Source: Xiphydria camelus (taxonomy: Eukaryota > Arthropoda > Insecta > Hymenoptera > Xiphydriidae). From it: a stretch of 64,000 bases of DNA. The notes beneath the pieces were generated by a model. That model saw only the letters and a program-made list of their open reading frames with translations, ran no database searches and was not told the origin of the DNA. A program made the translations under genes and the position numbers. Positions 1 through 12,589 of this stretch are shown here, one piece after another; the stretch's first letter is position 1, and each line of letters starts with the position of its first letter. The DNA is taken from positions 19,400,138 to 19,464,137 of the forward strand of contig OY783196.1 in NCBI GenBank assembly GCA_963678675.1, written 5' to 3'.

Positions 1-3000
1 CAACGTCATTTAGATTTCAATCGTCGATAATTTATCTTGGCAAATAGCAACGGAGCAATAATTATCTAACACTTGAAACTTGCTTACTCGGAGAGCTGAA
101 GCAGTTTTATCAGTAAAAGTAAACTCTTTCCGGACGTCGATACAGAGATCGTTAATTGCAGTCCCTATTTTATAATCGAAGGAGCGATAGCGAAGTTCGA
201 CGATTACGTTGACCTAAGATTCCGTAATGATTCCATTAGCATGCGGTAGGCTTCGGTCTAATCAAATTTGGCCAATGGTTATTCACAAAGCCACCACGTC
301 AAATGTTGTTGAAAGCAGTTCAGACGTAATTCGAAAGAGTAGTAAATAACGATAATGACTAGCGGCCGGTATTATATTGTTAAATTAGAGTCGAAATTAC
401 ATGTAGAAGTATTACGTTTGCAGGCTGCTATAAGTCGGCGCCCAAGTTTCGCTCGGGGCGATCAATTCAGTCTCCAGAATGCTACTCCGCTACTGCCGCT
501 GCGCGGGGTAAGGAGCGTGCGAGCCGAGTGCATGTGCAGCAGGCTGCAAGCGAGTTTAGGTTAGTCGAGGAGCGCGGTGCATCGTGCGAAGGGTGGCGGT
601 GTAGCCTTGACCGTGGCCCCGCGTCAGGGCCATCGGGTAGGCAAACGCTTCAGCAGCGTCCAAGGCCAACTGCGTCGAACCGCTACGATGCGTTTAAAGC
701 GCTGCGTCGTTGCGAGATAATGCGTGGAAAGAATGCATGCCGCGGGGGAGTCGCCATAGTAATATTCTTTAATGGAAACGACGCATGACCACACCTCATT
801 GTATGTACTCGATTCACCATAAACATTAATTTCGAAAATAATTTTGAACTTTGTCCTCGAAACACATTTCGAGATACATTTCTCGAAATTGTTACTTTTA
901 AAGGACGTTTATTCAAGATCGAATTTCAACCATTGAATTTTTTTTCACATTAAAATTGTGTTTACGTCAAAGGAAATCGTTCGCCGTGGGTGGCTAGTCA
1001 TTATCCGAGTCTGACTGGTCTTTTATCAGTTGTTTTTAAATCGATTTATCTAGCGTCTATTTTGGTATCATTGGTGTTAAATTTAGAACACGCTGATTCG
1101 GCGTATCTCTAATGAATTCGACCAGAACTGACGGATCTTTATCGCCATAGATCGTAGACGAACGTGAATTGATACGTTTTCCATTCTCTGATCTACCCTA
1201 ACGAAGATCGAAATTACATTTAATAGAAGGCAAATGAAATTACAAACATTTATCTATTTTTAAATTCCAATTTATATTCGTTACATATATTTCTTTTTCA
1301 ATACCTTATCAATATGCGCAGCCGTCATTCGTTTCGAGATTATCGACAACGAATTTGAAACTTTCCAATTCCTCGCTCAAATTTCCAGCGAAATAACTCC
1401 ACCTTTCCCCCGCATTGAAACCTCAAGGATCGATACGCTTTCGAGCGATCCCACTGTATAATGCATGCACGAGGATCTGCTCAGAGGTAATTCGTCGTCA
1501 AAGCACATCCCCTTGACACGTACTTTTAATATATTGAAACTGCGCGAGGATCCGAGCGACGCCGCATAAAAGAGATAAAATTGTCACCGACACAGTGATA
1601 CAGGTCCGCGTTTTCCTTTGTCCTCCGCAGCGCCATCAATTTTTTCTGGAGCACAGCATCGTTGAAGCACATTCTTCGCTCTTTATAGCCTTCAATTAAC
1701 GGGGGGCTCGAACGGCGCATTATCCCTAAATCTTGCGGGGAACCCCTTCGGAGAACGGCGGAGCCGATTACGAATTCTGAATATTATTATACGCGCCCGC
1801 GTGTAACCTCCCATGGGCGGCGCGGCGCGCTATTTTGGGGTTTGAATTTATTCCTCGTGTTTTTTTTTACGCCCCCGTCCCCGCGCGCTCGCCCGAGCGG
1901 CTATGGACATTTTTGGAGCCGCAATGCGACCGATAAATCCTCTTACTTGCGTACGACGAGGCAAGGGGTTGTTTCAACCCCACGTAACTACGAGCCTGCC
2001 CGCTTCGCGCGCTCTTCCTTTCTCTATCTGTGTTTTAACCAAAAATAAATTACACCGAAATAGTTCCCGACGCGTTCTGGGATGATTCGTGGCAAGCTCT
2101 TTCTTTCTCGTCGTGGAACTCCTAATGCAATGGGGACCACTCCCCCTTTCGTATTTCCGGTTTTTTTTAATTCGTTTTCTGTGGGCTGTGCTTATTCTAA
2201 CTCGATCGCTATTCGCAGCAGCACTTGCTCTCCTCTTCCGCGTTTGTATAAAAAGATTTTTATTCAATTACGCTATCTCGTAAAATTTATTTTCTGTATT
2301 GCAAAGTGATCAAATAGTTCTTGTAAATTTTTGTAATATCGAACATGGTCTTGTTTATATATTTATCTAGGTACGTCTATTAATACACGAAACTAATATT
2401 TTTACCGAAGTTAGTTTTTGAAGAAAAGTACAACATTCGCCATATTACGCGCAAGAAATGCTTCGCCCGGATCGTGATGCAATATCAGTGTACAACAGTG
2501 TTATCTGTGTTTATTTCTTCGCTCCTATCACAAGTGGTATTATAATTAAGATAAATATGCCGATTGCAGAATCTCTAATTAGCGTACCAAAATTGCCGGA
2601 GCCAAATATAATTACTCCGTATGAATTCCTCTCTGTAACGACTTCTTCATAACAACTTTCTCCTTATATAGGCGTCCAGAATAATCGCGTTAGCTGCTGG
2701 GTGGCAAGTAACTTATACTCGGTAAAGATAAGCCTCGTCTCCTCTCAGGATTGCGCTAACAGAGGCACAATTGGAACTTGTGAGAAACGTAGAAAGATAT
2801 TCGCGCCGAGGAATCAGGAAGTAGATGAGGTCATCGCGAATGAAGCCGGCGCGGCGCCCGCGTCGATTATTTGAACGCGAGGAAATAAAAAAAAAACCGC
2901 GTACCCGCTCAATTCGAGCTCTTGGCTGGTATCCCGCCTCGCTGAGAGATATTAATTCGAATTCGCCTCCTTTTTTTTCTCGATCTGTCGCGCGGTATGA

Positions 3001-4980
3001 AATTTCACGAAACACGTTCGCAATTATGTTCCGCAACTTTGGGATCGGTAGTAAAATTGACACTAGAGCTATAAAAAGAAGGCCCGTATGATCGACGTGG
3101 AGTATCATAAGGACCGTGTTCGGGGTTCATATTTTACGAGATGCCGTTCATTTTTTTATTACTCGGCAAACTTCACCTTGGTATACGCAATTAGTCGTAC
3201 ATCGACGATCATCGATTTCGTCCGCGTATGAAAGAATTAATTTTTAATTAAAATTCCACCGAATGAAAGTTCCGGATGAACTATAATCTTTGCTGTAAAT
3301 TGACTGTTCATCATTTCCTCGCAAATCGCTGTACGAGGTTTAAAATCGCGGCAATTTCCCGTCTCGATTTTATCACCCCACATATATACGTACGCGTATA
3401 TGTATTTTCCTCTCCGGACGACTAGCCAGTTTCTCTCGCCTTTCCGTAATCAGTTTATCCCCGCACGCTGCGGCAGCGTCGCGGGTACAAGTACGGCAGC
3501 GGCGTTCGATATCTGCTCGGTATCACTGGACCAGAGTGGGGTAAAAGCGAAGAGGTCTGTGGGTATGTTAATGGGGGACAACGAAGGCACTGTTATCTAT
3601 CCGGTCAAGGCTAGCATTCCTTCTGCATGTGAATAAATATTTCTCAATCTCAATCGCGCCGGTGGTGACGGCACGGCGCGCTCGTTATTTTTATTTTTAT
3701 CAGACGAACCTGATGTGTCGCACGTAGCCATGTGGCGGGGTTTTCATGGGCGGGGGAAAGGTAAACCTCGCGCGTCTGTCAAGGCCGCGCGATAAGAGCA
3801 TCCGAGAAAGTTTGAGAGCGCGCCCATGCGCGAGGTACAACGTGAACACTCAAAACGATAGACCTACCGCGATACGATCGATGGATACGTACGTGGTTGA
3901 TTTTCGGTCGGAAACTGCAGAGGCAACCTCTAGAACTCGATACATTGTAAACACCTCAATGCGGTAGTTTTGTCGAACGTTTGGTATCATTACACTGTAT
4001 AAAAGATATAGTCTGTTGCGATCGTACCGTCTTACAAAAAGGAATCGATCCGTCTATCCGTATTATCGACTTCGCTGCCTACGCAACGACTAAACCGCCA
4101 ATTAAATTCGGTCGACGATTACACGGATCCCGATTAATATACTCACTAACACGCGCGCGCACTGTATGTACCTGGCCGCTGTCATAAATCGCCCGGCAAT
4201 TTCGATAAACATCGTCGTAACTTACGGGTGGCATCGGCATCGGCTAATTTTTTTTTCTTTTTTATACGTGGTGGTCTTTGTAAAGTCATCCACAGATTTT
4301 GATCTTGTAGCCATTTTTAAATGGTCTCTTCGGAAGAAACATCCTATAGCTTGCTTTTTGAAATGAAATATCGCGTCCGAGTAAAGGTGAAGTGATAAAC
4401 TTCTTCGTCGTGTCACTGGCATTTTGACATTATTTTAGCTCATTATTTTTGTCATTCATTCAAAGCTATTTTGTCCAACTGCGAGAACTCGAACAATATA
4501 TTGTACGGGAATCGTGAAAACTCTGTTTTAGAAACAGATATAATAACAAATCTAGGCATCCAAAATGTCAGGGTCACTTGGATTGTGCGTCGGAGAAGTC
4601 TGTATTTTGCTATTTGAATGCTCGCGCGATACAGGTCGCTCGTCGATTCGCGCGAGAATAACAGGATCGACTTTCAAAGTGGTGGCTCGTTAATCGAGAT
4701 TTGTCATGTACGACATTTGTAGAACTAACATTTTTATTGCGAAGCTTCGCAAGGATGGCCGTGGTTTATTTCAGGGAGGACTGTACTCGCCCGACGATTG
4801 GTAATGCTGAACGGGGCAAAAAGTAAAAGTAAAGACTGTATTCCTCATTTAACTGTGCGGAGCTATTTTTAACTCTCTAGCGAAATCAGCGGAGCGATTG
4901 TATTGCCGCTGATTGACATGTAACCGGTAGAAATAAAAAGACGCTCGGGCTATGATTTTCGTGTCCGGTTTAAAGATATA
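1..4980. other. No recognisable gene; mixed-composition flank
   Basis: I see no coding region here that I can support. Open frames are short, lie on both strands at once and lack splice signals or recognisable motifs. Two TATAAAA-like strings (near 3070 and 3998) have no TCA-type initiator at the right distance. The stretch is most simply upstream intergenic DNA of the gene that begins near 6603. Confidence 0.6.
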
Positions 4981-4989
4981 GTATCGGAA

Positions 4990-5580
4990 TTTAATTGCTC
5001 TCTTTTTTTTTTCTTTCCTCGATTTAACTCTGGTGCAGAATATTTTTTTCTTTTAAACGGTGATTACGAGCGTTATCCTCCTTTCTAAAGTATTACGGGG
5101 GAAGGGGAGAGGAGCTCTTTGATATACGACGACGTGCACTTCAATCGCGATTATTTTTTGCCCGCAAACTTTTAACTCGTTTTATTGCGGGAAACGCGCT
5201 TCATTGCGACGACAAGGAACAAACGTAAATAATACGAATACACGCGGTAGCTACGGTTGCAGGCATCATTTAGCGATTAAAAATGAAAGGGGAACGAGAT
5301 TAGGCCAATACAACATTTAATTGCCTTTTTTCTTCCGTCATCAATTTAACTCCGACGCAGAACAGTTTCATCCGGTATCGAAATCACGGCTATCGCTTAT
5401 CCTCCGGCTTCTACATCGCGATTATTCGCGTAACATCTGACGGGATTTCCCGGATCGTCGACGATGCTTCTCGATCGTGTTTATAATTGGATACGACACG
5501 CGTCACAAGGGAGAAAGAAAATATACACCGCGTCTTGTCCCAGGCCAGAAGCAAACATAAATAATACGAACGAGGGCGAG
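4990..5580. repeat. Decayed tandem duplication, period about 320-330 bp
   Basis: Two diverged copies sit head to tail. Shared landmarks are a T/C-rich run followed by TTTAACTC (5023 and 5344), a TTATCCTCC string, an ATCGCGATTATT string, and a closing AAATAATACGAA string (5227 and 5559). Landmark spacing is about 321-332 bp with indels between copies, so this is an old duplication rather than a satellite. No coding frame is conserved between the copies. Confidence 0.65.
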
Positions 5581-6022
5581 GTAGGGTCGTGTATGTGCAG
5601 AGCGGCGGAGGCTTGGGGTTGACCCTGAACTTCGACCCCCCAGTCGAAAACAGAAGGATACCTTAAAGACGAAGGGACGATATAGAACGCCTCTGCCGGT
5701 GTCGCTCCTGCAAAAGCGGCGCTGTCTGGTCGTCTTATACCTCGAAGAAGACCTCCTTAATTAAATTCTCGCTGATTTTTCCCCTCCGCATCCCCTCCCA
5801 ACCCTTCCCACCTTCCTTTCCCAATAGAGGCTCTCGCTCGACGTCAAGGCGACCGCTTTATTATCGTCGTTTATCTCCTTCCAGCGATCTTCCGCAGAGG
5901 CATTTCTGCGTTCTCACGCCGATGATCGATTCGCGCGCGAGACGACATTGAAAGCGGCACGGAGATCGTTCCGACGCGCTACAGGAGTTTGCGGTTGAAT
6001 CTCGGAGAGGGCACGAAACGAG

Positions 6023-6046
6023 AGAGAGAGAGAGAGAGAGAGAGAG
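6023..6046. repeat. (GA)n microsatellite upstream of the promoter
   Basis: A run of about 12 GA dinucleotides lies some 550 bp upstream of the TATA box at 6571. GA runs are common in this window. In insects they can bind GAGA-type factors at promoters, but that is an inference from position only. Confidence 0.8.
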
Positions 6047-6570
6047 CCGTCGCGCTGTTGTCGGAGCCGAGCGAGGTGCTGTAAAACGCCGATGTTCAGG
6101 AATTCGGGACTCCTGGAGAATCCGGGCTCGTCGGCAATTTTAGCAAGATGCGTAAAAGTTGGGAAATTGCCGTCAGAGTTTCGTTAAACGCGGCGCGCAG
6201 GAGTCTCGAGGCGTTCGGTTTCAAGCCTTCGCGTCGCGAGCGTCGCGGATGCTCGGCGTATTTGGCAAGTTTAGAAGCGGCGGAACGAGTCGAGCCTCGC
6301 TGCGCGGTTGGGAACGTGATAACGAACTTAATTGCACGGTTCTCCGCTCGCGCGCACAGCAGAACCGACACGGCGTGGCGCACAGCGGCGGCGCGCCTGT
6401 GTCCGTGTCTCGTGAGCGGGATTCGGCCTTCACACGATGACCCAAACTTTCAGGCGCGCGCGCGAGTGCACGTGCACGCGCGGTACATAGCCTCCTTTGC
6501 GCCCGCGAATCGATAACGAGTTGTTTGCCGAATTTATGCAAATGTCAAGATTGTATAAGAAGGTCGCGAA

Positions 6571-6607
6571 TATAAAAGGAGGATATGTATTCGTCATGTC
6601 TCACGCG
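6571..6607 (+). promoter_or_regulatory. Core promoter: TATAAAAG plus TCA-type initiator
   Basis: A perfect TATAAAAG box is at 6571-6578. A TCACG initiator follows, with its A at 6603, 32 bp after the first T of the box; this is the spacing expected for arthropod TATA/Inr promoters. A second TATATAAAG lies at 6630-6638 and is followed about 28 bp later by a CTTTC-containing pyrimidine run, so a second start is possible. The region just upstream (6050-6540) is CpG-dense. The promoter reads toward the first exon ending at 7018. Confidence 0.55.
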
Positions 6608-6995
6608 CGTCGTTAACATTCGTGAACCGTATATAAAGTGTTCTTTTTCTCTTCTCTCTCTTTCTCTCTCTCGCGTGGCTTCTACGCAGTGCATTTCGGC
6701 GTGCGCTTAAACCGTGTCGCGGTGGTTCGATTCGAGCGGAAAACTATCCGGAGGAAAGCGGCGACGGCGTCGATCGTCCGGATTGCGATTTCAGGGTTAA
6801 AGATCAGCGGAAAAGCGTGAGACGTGGATGCGCGCGGGGATAAATCTGGATCCTCTCTCTTCTCCGAGCGCCGGTGCTGAAGTCGTCGGGTTCGTTGATT
6901 GGACTGTACAGGAGTGCCGTCCGTGATGATACACCATTAGGAAAGCTTCCACTGATCAGCAGTATTGCGGTTCAGCTTCGGCGCTCGTCGCGAGG
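6603..6995 (+). other. Putative 5' untranslated region of the first exon
   Basis: This is the leader implied by the initiator at 6603 and the start codon at 6996. It is about 393 nt long if unspliced. It contains upstream ATGs, for example at 6828 and 6925, each closed by an in-frame stop, so upstream-ORF control of translation is possible. It begins in a CT-rich run and becomes CpG-rich toward the start codon. Confidence 0.45.
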
Positions 6996-7018
6996 ATGGA
7001 GACGAAGATTGTCCCATT
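6996..7018 (+). CDS. First coding exon of an unidentified gene (METKIVP...)
   Basis: The start codon has ideal context, with A at -3 and G at +4. Seven codons (METKIVP) are followed by two bases, TT, and a strong GTGAGT donor at 7019. The exon therefore ends after two bases of a codon. The exon at 31418 begins with exactly one base, A, before an open frame, so joining them gives a leucine codon and continues METKIVP-L-QSCGANG. This phase match, together with the TATA/Inr pair 400 bp upstream, is the reason I treat the two as one gene. A chance phase match has odds of about one in three. I do not recognise the protein. There is no signal peptide or membrane segment in the visible part. The implied first intron of about 24.4 kb is long but normal for regulatory insect genes. 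Confidence 0.45.
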
Positions 7019-8134
7019 GTGAGTTGGCAACCTACGTGCTGTAATTGGCAGGGGATTTTGGGGAAAACTCAAATGGGATATGGGTATCTTTTCGATTTAT
7101 TAGTAATATGGTTGCATTCGACATCTTATACACTCCTTTATACATTACTGTAGCAGATAAATTATTTTTTTTGCAATGACGAGTAGATAAGGGACGCTAG
7201 AAGAATGGAGAACGAACGGAAAAATGAGTCGATTGTTCATTACGCAATGTCTGTAAGGGGAGTACTGAAAACTCTGGAATTGTCGGGGGATTTCGTCCGT
7301 TCTGGAAAATAATCGGTGAAATTGAAATATCTTCTGGGGATATTTCTAACCCAAAATTGTCAATATCTCGCTCTTCCTTTGAGAGCTCTCGTTAACAAAT
7401 GCGTAAATACTTCAAGGGCGCGAAAAGAACATTATATTTACCCGATCCGAATTAAGGACTTAAAGCGATATAAAGAAGAGATTATCAAAAAACAGTACGC
7501 GAGACAGTATTTTCCCTCCCCCTCCCGATCGCCGAGGTTTTCGAGGTACTTATTAATTTGTCGTCTGCCGAACGGGAAGAAAGAGCGAGATAGGTGCGCG
7601 ACAAAAAAATCAATAGTGGGCAAGTGGAGACGGGCAGGGGAGAATCAGGCTGCGCGGATTTGCGAGGAGAGACAGTTTTTTGTCGCGCTCAGACGAGGAT
7701 TTAAAAAAACTGTGTCGAGGAACGTTTGCGCAGAGAGGGAAGACCTAGGGAAAAGGAGGTGGCAGAGGAGGCGGGCGAGGGATATGATTTGAACTTCGCT
7801 CTCCTTTATTTCTCGGGGAGTGCAGTTTTAAGGAGTCTGTGTCGTCAAGCAGAGTAACGGGCAGGGGGAGGGGGACGCCACGTAACAATTACCGAGACGG
7901 CCACCCCGGACACGTCCATCCCTCTCGGAAGGTCGTTTTCACGGATCCGCGGTTACTTAGGGTTATTGTTTAAATATTATTCGGGTGCTCCGCGCGGCAG
8001 GAGCGTGCATCGGTGCCGCCTAATTGCGTTACCCTCCGACGTGTGACGGCGTTAGTGTAAAAACGTCACGACTTCGGTACGAGCGCGGCGCCCTGAATGG
8101 CGGCAATTAGGGAGATTGCGTTGCTCTTAACGAA

Positions 8135-8172
8135 ATGGACGTTGTCCGGGGGAGGCTCTCGGACGGGGCGTC
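8135..8172 (+). CDS. Candidate alternative first coding exon (MDVVRGRLSDGA...)
   Basis: An ATG in good context (G at -3, G at +4) starts twelve codons, MDVVRGRLSDGA, plus two bases. They run straight into a GTGAGT donor at 8173. The exit phase is the same as that of the exon ending at 7018, so it could splice to 31418 as an alternative N-terminus; the joined codon would be TCA, serine. No convincing TATA/Inr pair lies just upstream. The surrounding DNA is CpG-rich, which could indicate a dispersed promoter or simply raise the chance of open frames. This is a weaker candidate than the exon at 6996. Confidence 0.22.
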
Positions 8173-10631
8173 GTGAGTTGGGTGTCGGATGAGACGGAGT
8201 GGTGGTGGCGGCGGCCGCCGTCTCTTGTCTCCTGTCCTCTTTCCGTAATCACGAGAGAAAAGCGAACGTTGCGTTACATCCGCGTGTCGTCTCGCGAAAT
8301 TTTTTCGGCGGTCGTTGCGAAGGAGTGCTCTTCCTTCCGTTCCGTTCTCGTCTCGTCTCTACGCGATCGGGAGAATGACGCGTGCGTTATTCACGGCTGC
8401 TTCGCGAAATTGTCCCCCTCGAGCGTTTCCCACTTCTTTTCGTAATTACAGTAGATGCAATGCGTCAGTCGTCGGATTATTCACGAGCTCGGTTCACTTA
8501 CATGGAGACAAAAAATAGCGATGGTCACTTTTTGGAAAGTAATTATCGCTGTCTCGCGACAGCGATGATAGAATTCTTACATAAAATCGACCATCGATTC
8601 GCATAGTAACCATCGGCTGTGCGAACACGATTTGCTCGCATCCCTATAGCGATCACCGCTATTCGTTATCGCTTTCGGTGCTAAATTCAACCAGCGCCGT
8701 TCGGAGAGCGATCATTGCTATTTTTTGTGCCCCATGTAGGGTAAAGCGTACAGTTATTGACAGTTTAAGTAGACGAAGTTATACAGTAATTGACCTATCG
8801 CTCTCTCTCTTTCTATCGAATGCATTTGTTATGAGAGGTGATCAATCACCGTTAAGGGGGGTCAACAACTGTATGCTCCACCTTATCTGGGGTTCGGGGA
8901 AAAAATGAAAATATGAAATATTCGCTCAGAACGGAGAATTGCATCGTTCCATCATTTATTTTGAACAAATCTACACGAATAAGCGTGCGTGTACATGCGT
9001 TTAACTTGACTCGTCGGAGGTCGACCATTGCGTATCACGGGTCGCTTATTGCCCGTGGAGTCACAGAGGTGTACGAGCACAGACTGGAATACGTAATTAG
9101 ATACGAACGTGGAACATACCGTTGGCTCTGTACGATGGCTCATAATTTGATAAGGAACCCGCAGAGCATACATTGGGGGTTTGCAGGCGATATACCTATA
9201 ACCCCCGGTCCTCCCTCTTTCTCTCTCTCTTCCTATCTTGCGTCACTACTCTCTTTCCATCCGCTTGCACCGGAGGGAATCGCGTAGTCTTTGTATTAGT
9301 TTCGGGTGGTATGGAATAACCCCCTGGAATATTCTAGAACCGCGACGAGAACAATGCCAACCGCTAAATGAATTATGCACGGCTCCTCCTCGCACGTCTT
9401 GAATCGAATCGAACCAGCCTCCCTCCCCTCGCTTCCCGTATATACTCGCACGTTCCCCGGCCAAGCGCGTAAGCCGAAATCTCGTCGTTGAGCGTGCTTT
9501 TCTTGCCCCGTGTTTTCCCTTCGTTGTGTCTGTCGTCGAGGAACACTTTTTGCTTCTTCCTTCTTTTGGTGTAACTTTTGAGTTTTTCGCTCGGAAAGTT
9601 CTGAGCTGTGAACAACGTTCGTGGGGGTTCTGATTGCACACATCGGTTGTAGTTCCTTTTTGCAACTCGGTGGATCCGCGTGGAAAAATATATCGTAATC
9701 AAGGATATTCAAATTACAACGTATAATCCTGATTAAAATCGTCGTTTCTCGAAAAACAGCAGCGAGAGAGAGAGGTGGAGGAGGATGAGATCGTTCATCT
9801 CCCGACTCTGTACACCCTTTTTTCCCAACCCTTCACCTCTATCCTTCTCCGAGGTGATGGTAGAGTGCGCTCTGTCGTTCTCCTCCCTCCTTTCCTCCCC
9901 CTCTCCCCTCTCTCATCATCCCTCTTCGTCTCTCTTCCTCCTTCTCTCTCTCCCTCTCCTCTCTCTCTCTCTCTCCCTCTCTCTTCGTCTTTCTCTTGAC
10001 AATACAAACAAACAAACATATTCGACCCGTTTACGAGTCTCACCTGCAAGTAGCCCGTTGAATCACCGTCTAAGAAGCACTGCCAGCTCTAGATCTTTAT
10101 TTACGCGATCCCGTTATCTTCCGGCGCCGCGTGCTGCGCCGGCTTCGCGTCGAAGTCAGCGGAGGTGAAGCGAAACGAGGAGGGCAGAGATAGGGCAAGG
10201 AACGGTGCGCGAAGGAAGGGCACACTGTACGGTGGGAGACGGGGAAGAGGGGTGCCCGGTCGCGGCGGTGTGGGATATTGCGTGTACGAGAGTGTAAATT
10301 ATTGCGGAGGGTGGTTTACTGCTAATTGGTTTGTTAACGTCGTGTTTACTTCGCTCGGGTCTCAGCCAGAGCCAACGTATTCAACCCCTCCCCCTTCAAA
10401 TTCCACCCACCGCGGTATTTTGGATGTACTTCGTCGTGTACAGAGTTTCGAACAAATCGTATCTGTGTAGATATAGGCTCGACTGGTTTGTTAAATTTGA
10501 GTTTACCTCGCCTGGATTTCGGCCCTGCTATCGCTCACCCCTTTTGATTTCAAACTTTGCGTTATTTTGAACGTACATCGATGTAGACATATGAGAGGGG
10601 AAGTTATCAATATATCATAAGGACATCTATA

Positions 10632-10880
10632 ATGTGAGGCTAAACTTACTCACCGGGAAAGAAACTTCAATCACTGTTATCTTATTATTTATGAACTTTT
10701 GGCTTATACTGATATAAGACTTTATTGTAGATAAAAACGTAATCTTCCAAAAAGTATCGTACAAATATGAGCCAAAAGCTCATGGGTAATGAGATAGAAA
10801 TTTATAATAGATAATAGAATAGATTTAGAATAGATAATAGTGATTGAAATTTCTTTCCTGGCGAGTAAGTTTAACCTCAT
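10632..10880. mobile_element. Palindromic MITE, about 249 bp
   Basis: The ends are inverted repeats of roughly 45 bp with a few mismatches. The left end begins ATGTGAGGCTAAACTTACTC and the right end is the complement of TATGAGGTTAAACTTACTCG. The interior holds smaller inverted pieces (an AACTTTTGGCTTAT string and its partner AGCCAAAAGCT). There is no coding capacity. The flanks are TA-rich, so a TA-type target is possible but not proven. Confidence 0.75.
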
Positions 10881-11622
10881 ATAGTATTATATACATATAT
10901 TATACCATCCGCTAATTCTACTCATTGAGAAAATGTTGATTATACTACATATCAGATATACGAGTATCGGTTGAACGTCGATTATGATTTATCCAAGCTG
11001 TTGAAATTTTTTCCATGGAACGCAGAGGCCTTGAAAATTTTACTTCCAACCACGAAAGGGTCTCGCGCAAGGTAGTGATCATCGTGGAATCTTGGAAGAT
11101 TTATATCGCGGCAGGTTGTTCCTTCTCCTGTTGTTATAGCGAACGTGAAACATTCGGCGGTTCCTATCTCGGGAAATCAACACCGGCTCCGTAGATAATA
11201 GCGCCGGTCGGCAGGTATAATTTCAGGGGAAATTTAATATTTGATGGAAATGGAAGGTATATATGCGAGCGGGAATCGGCCTAGGTGCTTGTAATAGTAA
11301 GCAGGCGTGGTTCACACATGCTTATGTAAGTGTGTAGGGTAATACGAATCGCGTAATGCGTTCGTGGAAACGTCTTCTGCAAATAGAATGTGAGATGATC
11401 TCGCGCGTCTTGAGTTATGAGTAGCAAGAGCTCCGATGTGATACGTAGCGACGGCATTGAATCTCTATTACATACACGACCCGCCGACGAATCTCGAGGT
11501 ATGCGTCGAAGAAGCGCTGGCAGCGATCTTGCACAAAGGGACCAGCTCATTTCGGGTGACTAGACTTGTGTCGAGTGATCGCTACGGCAACTTCTTCGGG
11601 TGCACAGTGAGAAGAGAGTTTA

Positions 11623-12360
11623 TTAACCCTTCGTTACTCACGTGGGTTTTTGAAACATAAGAGCTCACCTGTAGGTACATTCTGTACAGTCGTTCGTGGG
11701 CGCTCGTTCGTGGCGTTCGTGAAACCGCCTTGAATAACATGGGCGTTCGTCGGGCGGTCCCACGAACGCCTACGAACGACTGTACAGAATGTAGGCACTG
11801 GGGTGTACTCTACACCCCAGTTAAAAATTAACGTTTTCTTAGTGAAAAATTGAAATTTCTTAATACTTTTTTTTAATTTTAAAGCTTGAGATATTGCCTA
11901 ATGATCTCAACATAAAAAAAAATAAATTTCGTAATTTTCTAATTGAAAATAAAACTCGAAGTCTCGGTACATGAGGTCTCGGTTTTCAGACGCTCAGATC
12001 TCCCTGCCGATTTTTATTAAAAAATAGTATAAATAATAGACTGAGGATAGTTATCATACTCTCGTTTTATTAATGAAGGACAAATTAACAAATTGGAACA
12101 AGTTTTATAGAAAAATATTAAATATTAAGTTAACTACAGATTGTTAAAAATCACTTTTTAACACTTTGCAGCGTTTCTGTCGGATAAACAAATCGGTTTT
12201 GTCTTGCGCTTTTGGTGTCAAATTCTTTAATGAAAAGAATTCTTTAATGTTCTCGAAAGGTACTGAAAGTGCCAACTTCGAAAAAAAAACTCTAGGCGTG
12301 GCATGCAAAAAAAGGAGGCTGGAGTGTCGCCTACACCCCACGTGAGCAACGAAGGGTTAA
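11623..12360. mobile_element. TTAA-flanked (piggyBac-like) non-autonomous element
   Basis: TTAA occurs at both edges (11623-11626 and 12357-12360). Inside these are terminal inverted repeats that start CCCTTCGTTACTCACGTGGG and end CCCACGTGAGCAACGAAGGG, with one mismatch over 20 bp. TTAA duplication is the hallmark of the piggyBac superfamily, which recognises that tetranucleotide. The 730-bp body has no transposase frame. It holds a hairpin at about 11677-11791 built of TTCGTGG-like words with a GACTGTACAGAATG arm, which may be a further nested insertion. Confidence 0.8.
11677..11791. repeat. Hairpin inside the TTAA element
   Basis: The arms CATTCTGTACAGTCGTTCG and CGAACGACTGTACAGAATG are perfect complements and enclose a loop rich in CGTTCGTGG and GGGCG words. 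The whole could fold as one stem of about 115 nt. It may be a small foldback transposon nested in the TTAA element, or part of that element. Confidence 0.7.
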
Positions 12361-12589
12361 TAATTAATAAATGTAATTTCAAATATGGCGAAATAAATAT
12401 TTCGTTTGACAATAAAATATGTTAATTATTGAAATGTTTATTTCATCCAAATGATGGTTCCGAAGGATTAAATTGTGCCAAATAAATATAGCAATAATTA
12501 ATGAATATTTATTTGATCCAATAAAATGTTTATATCGCTTCATTTAAACAAACATTTATTAACTACAAATAAACTGTTTTCTCGGTGCA

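Noticed and set aside
7316..7792. 158-codon open stretch rich in R and K
   Set aside because: It opens at GTG, not ATG, lies just inside the first intron, and shows no domain.
10044..10090. Minus-strand GCAG/GTGAGA donor after an open WQCFLDGDSTGYLQ
   Set aside because: There is a stop just upstream and no acceptor with a pyrimidine tract, so an exon cannot be bounded.
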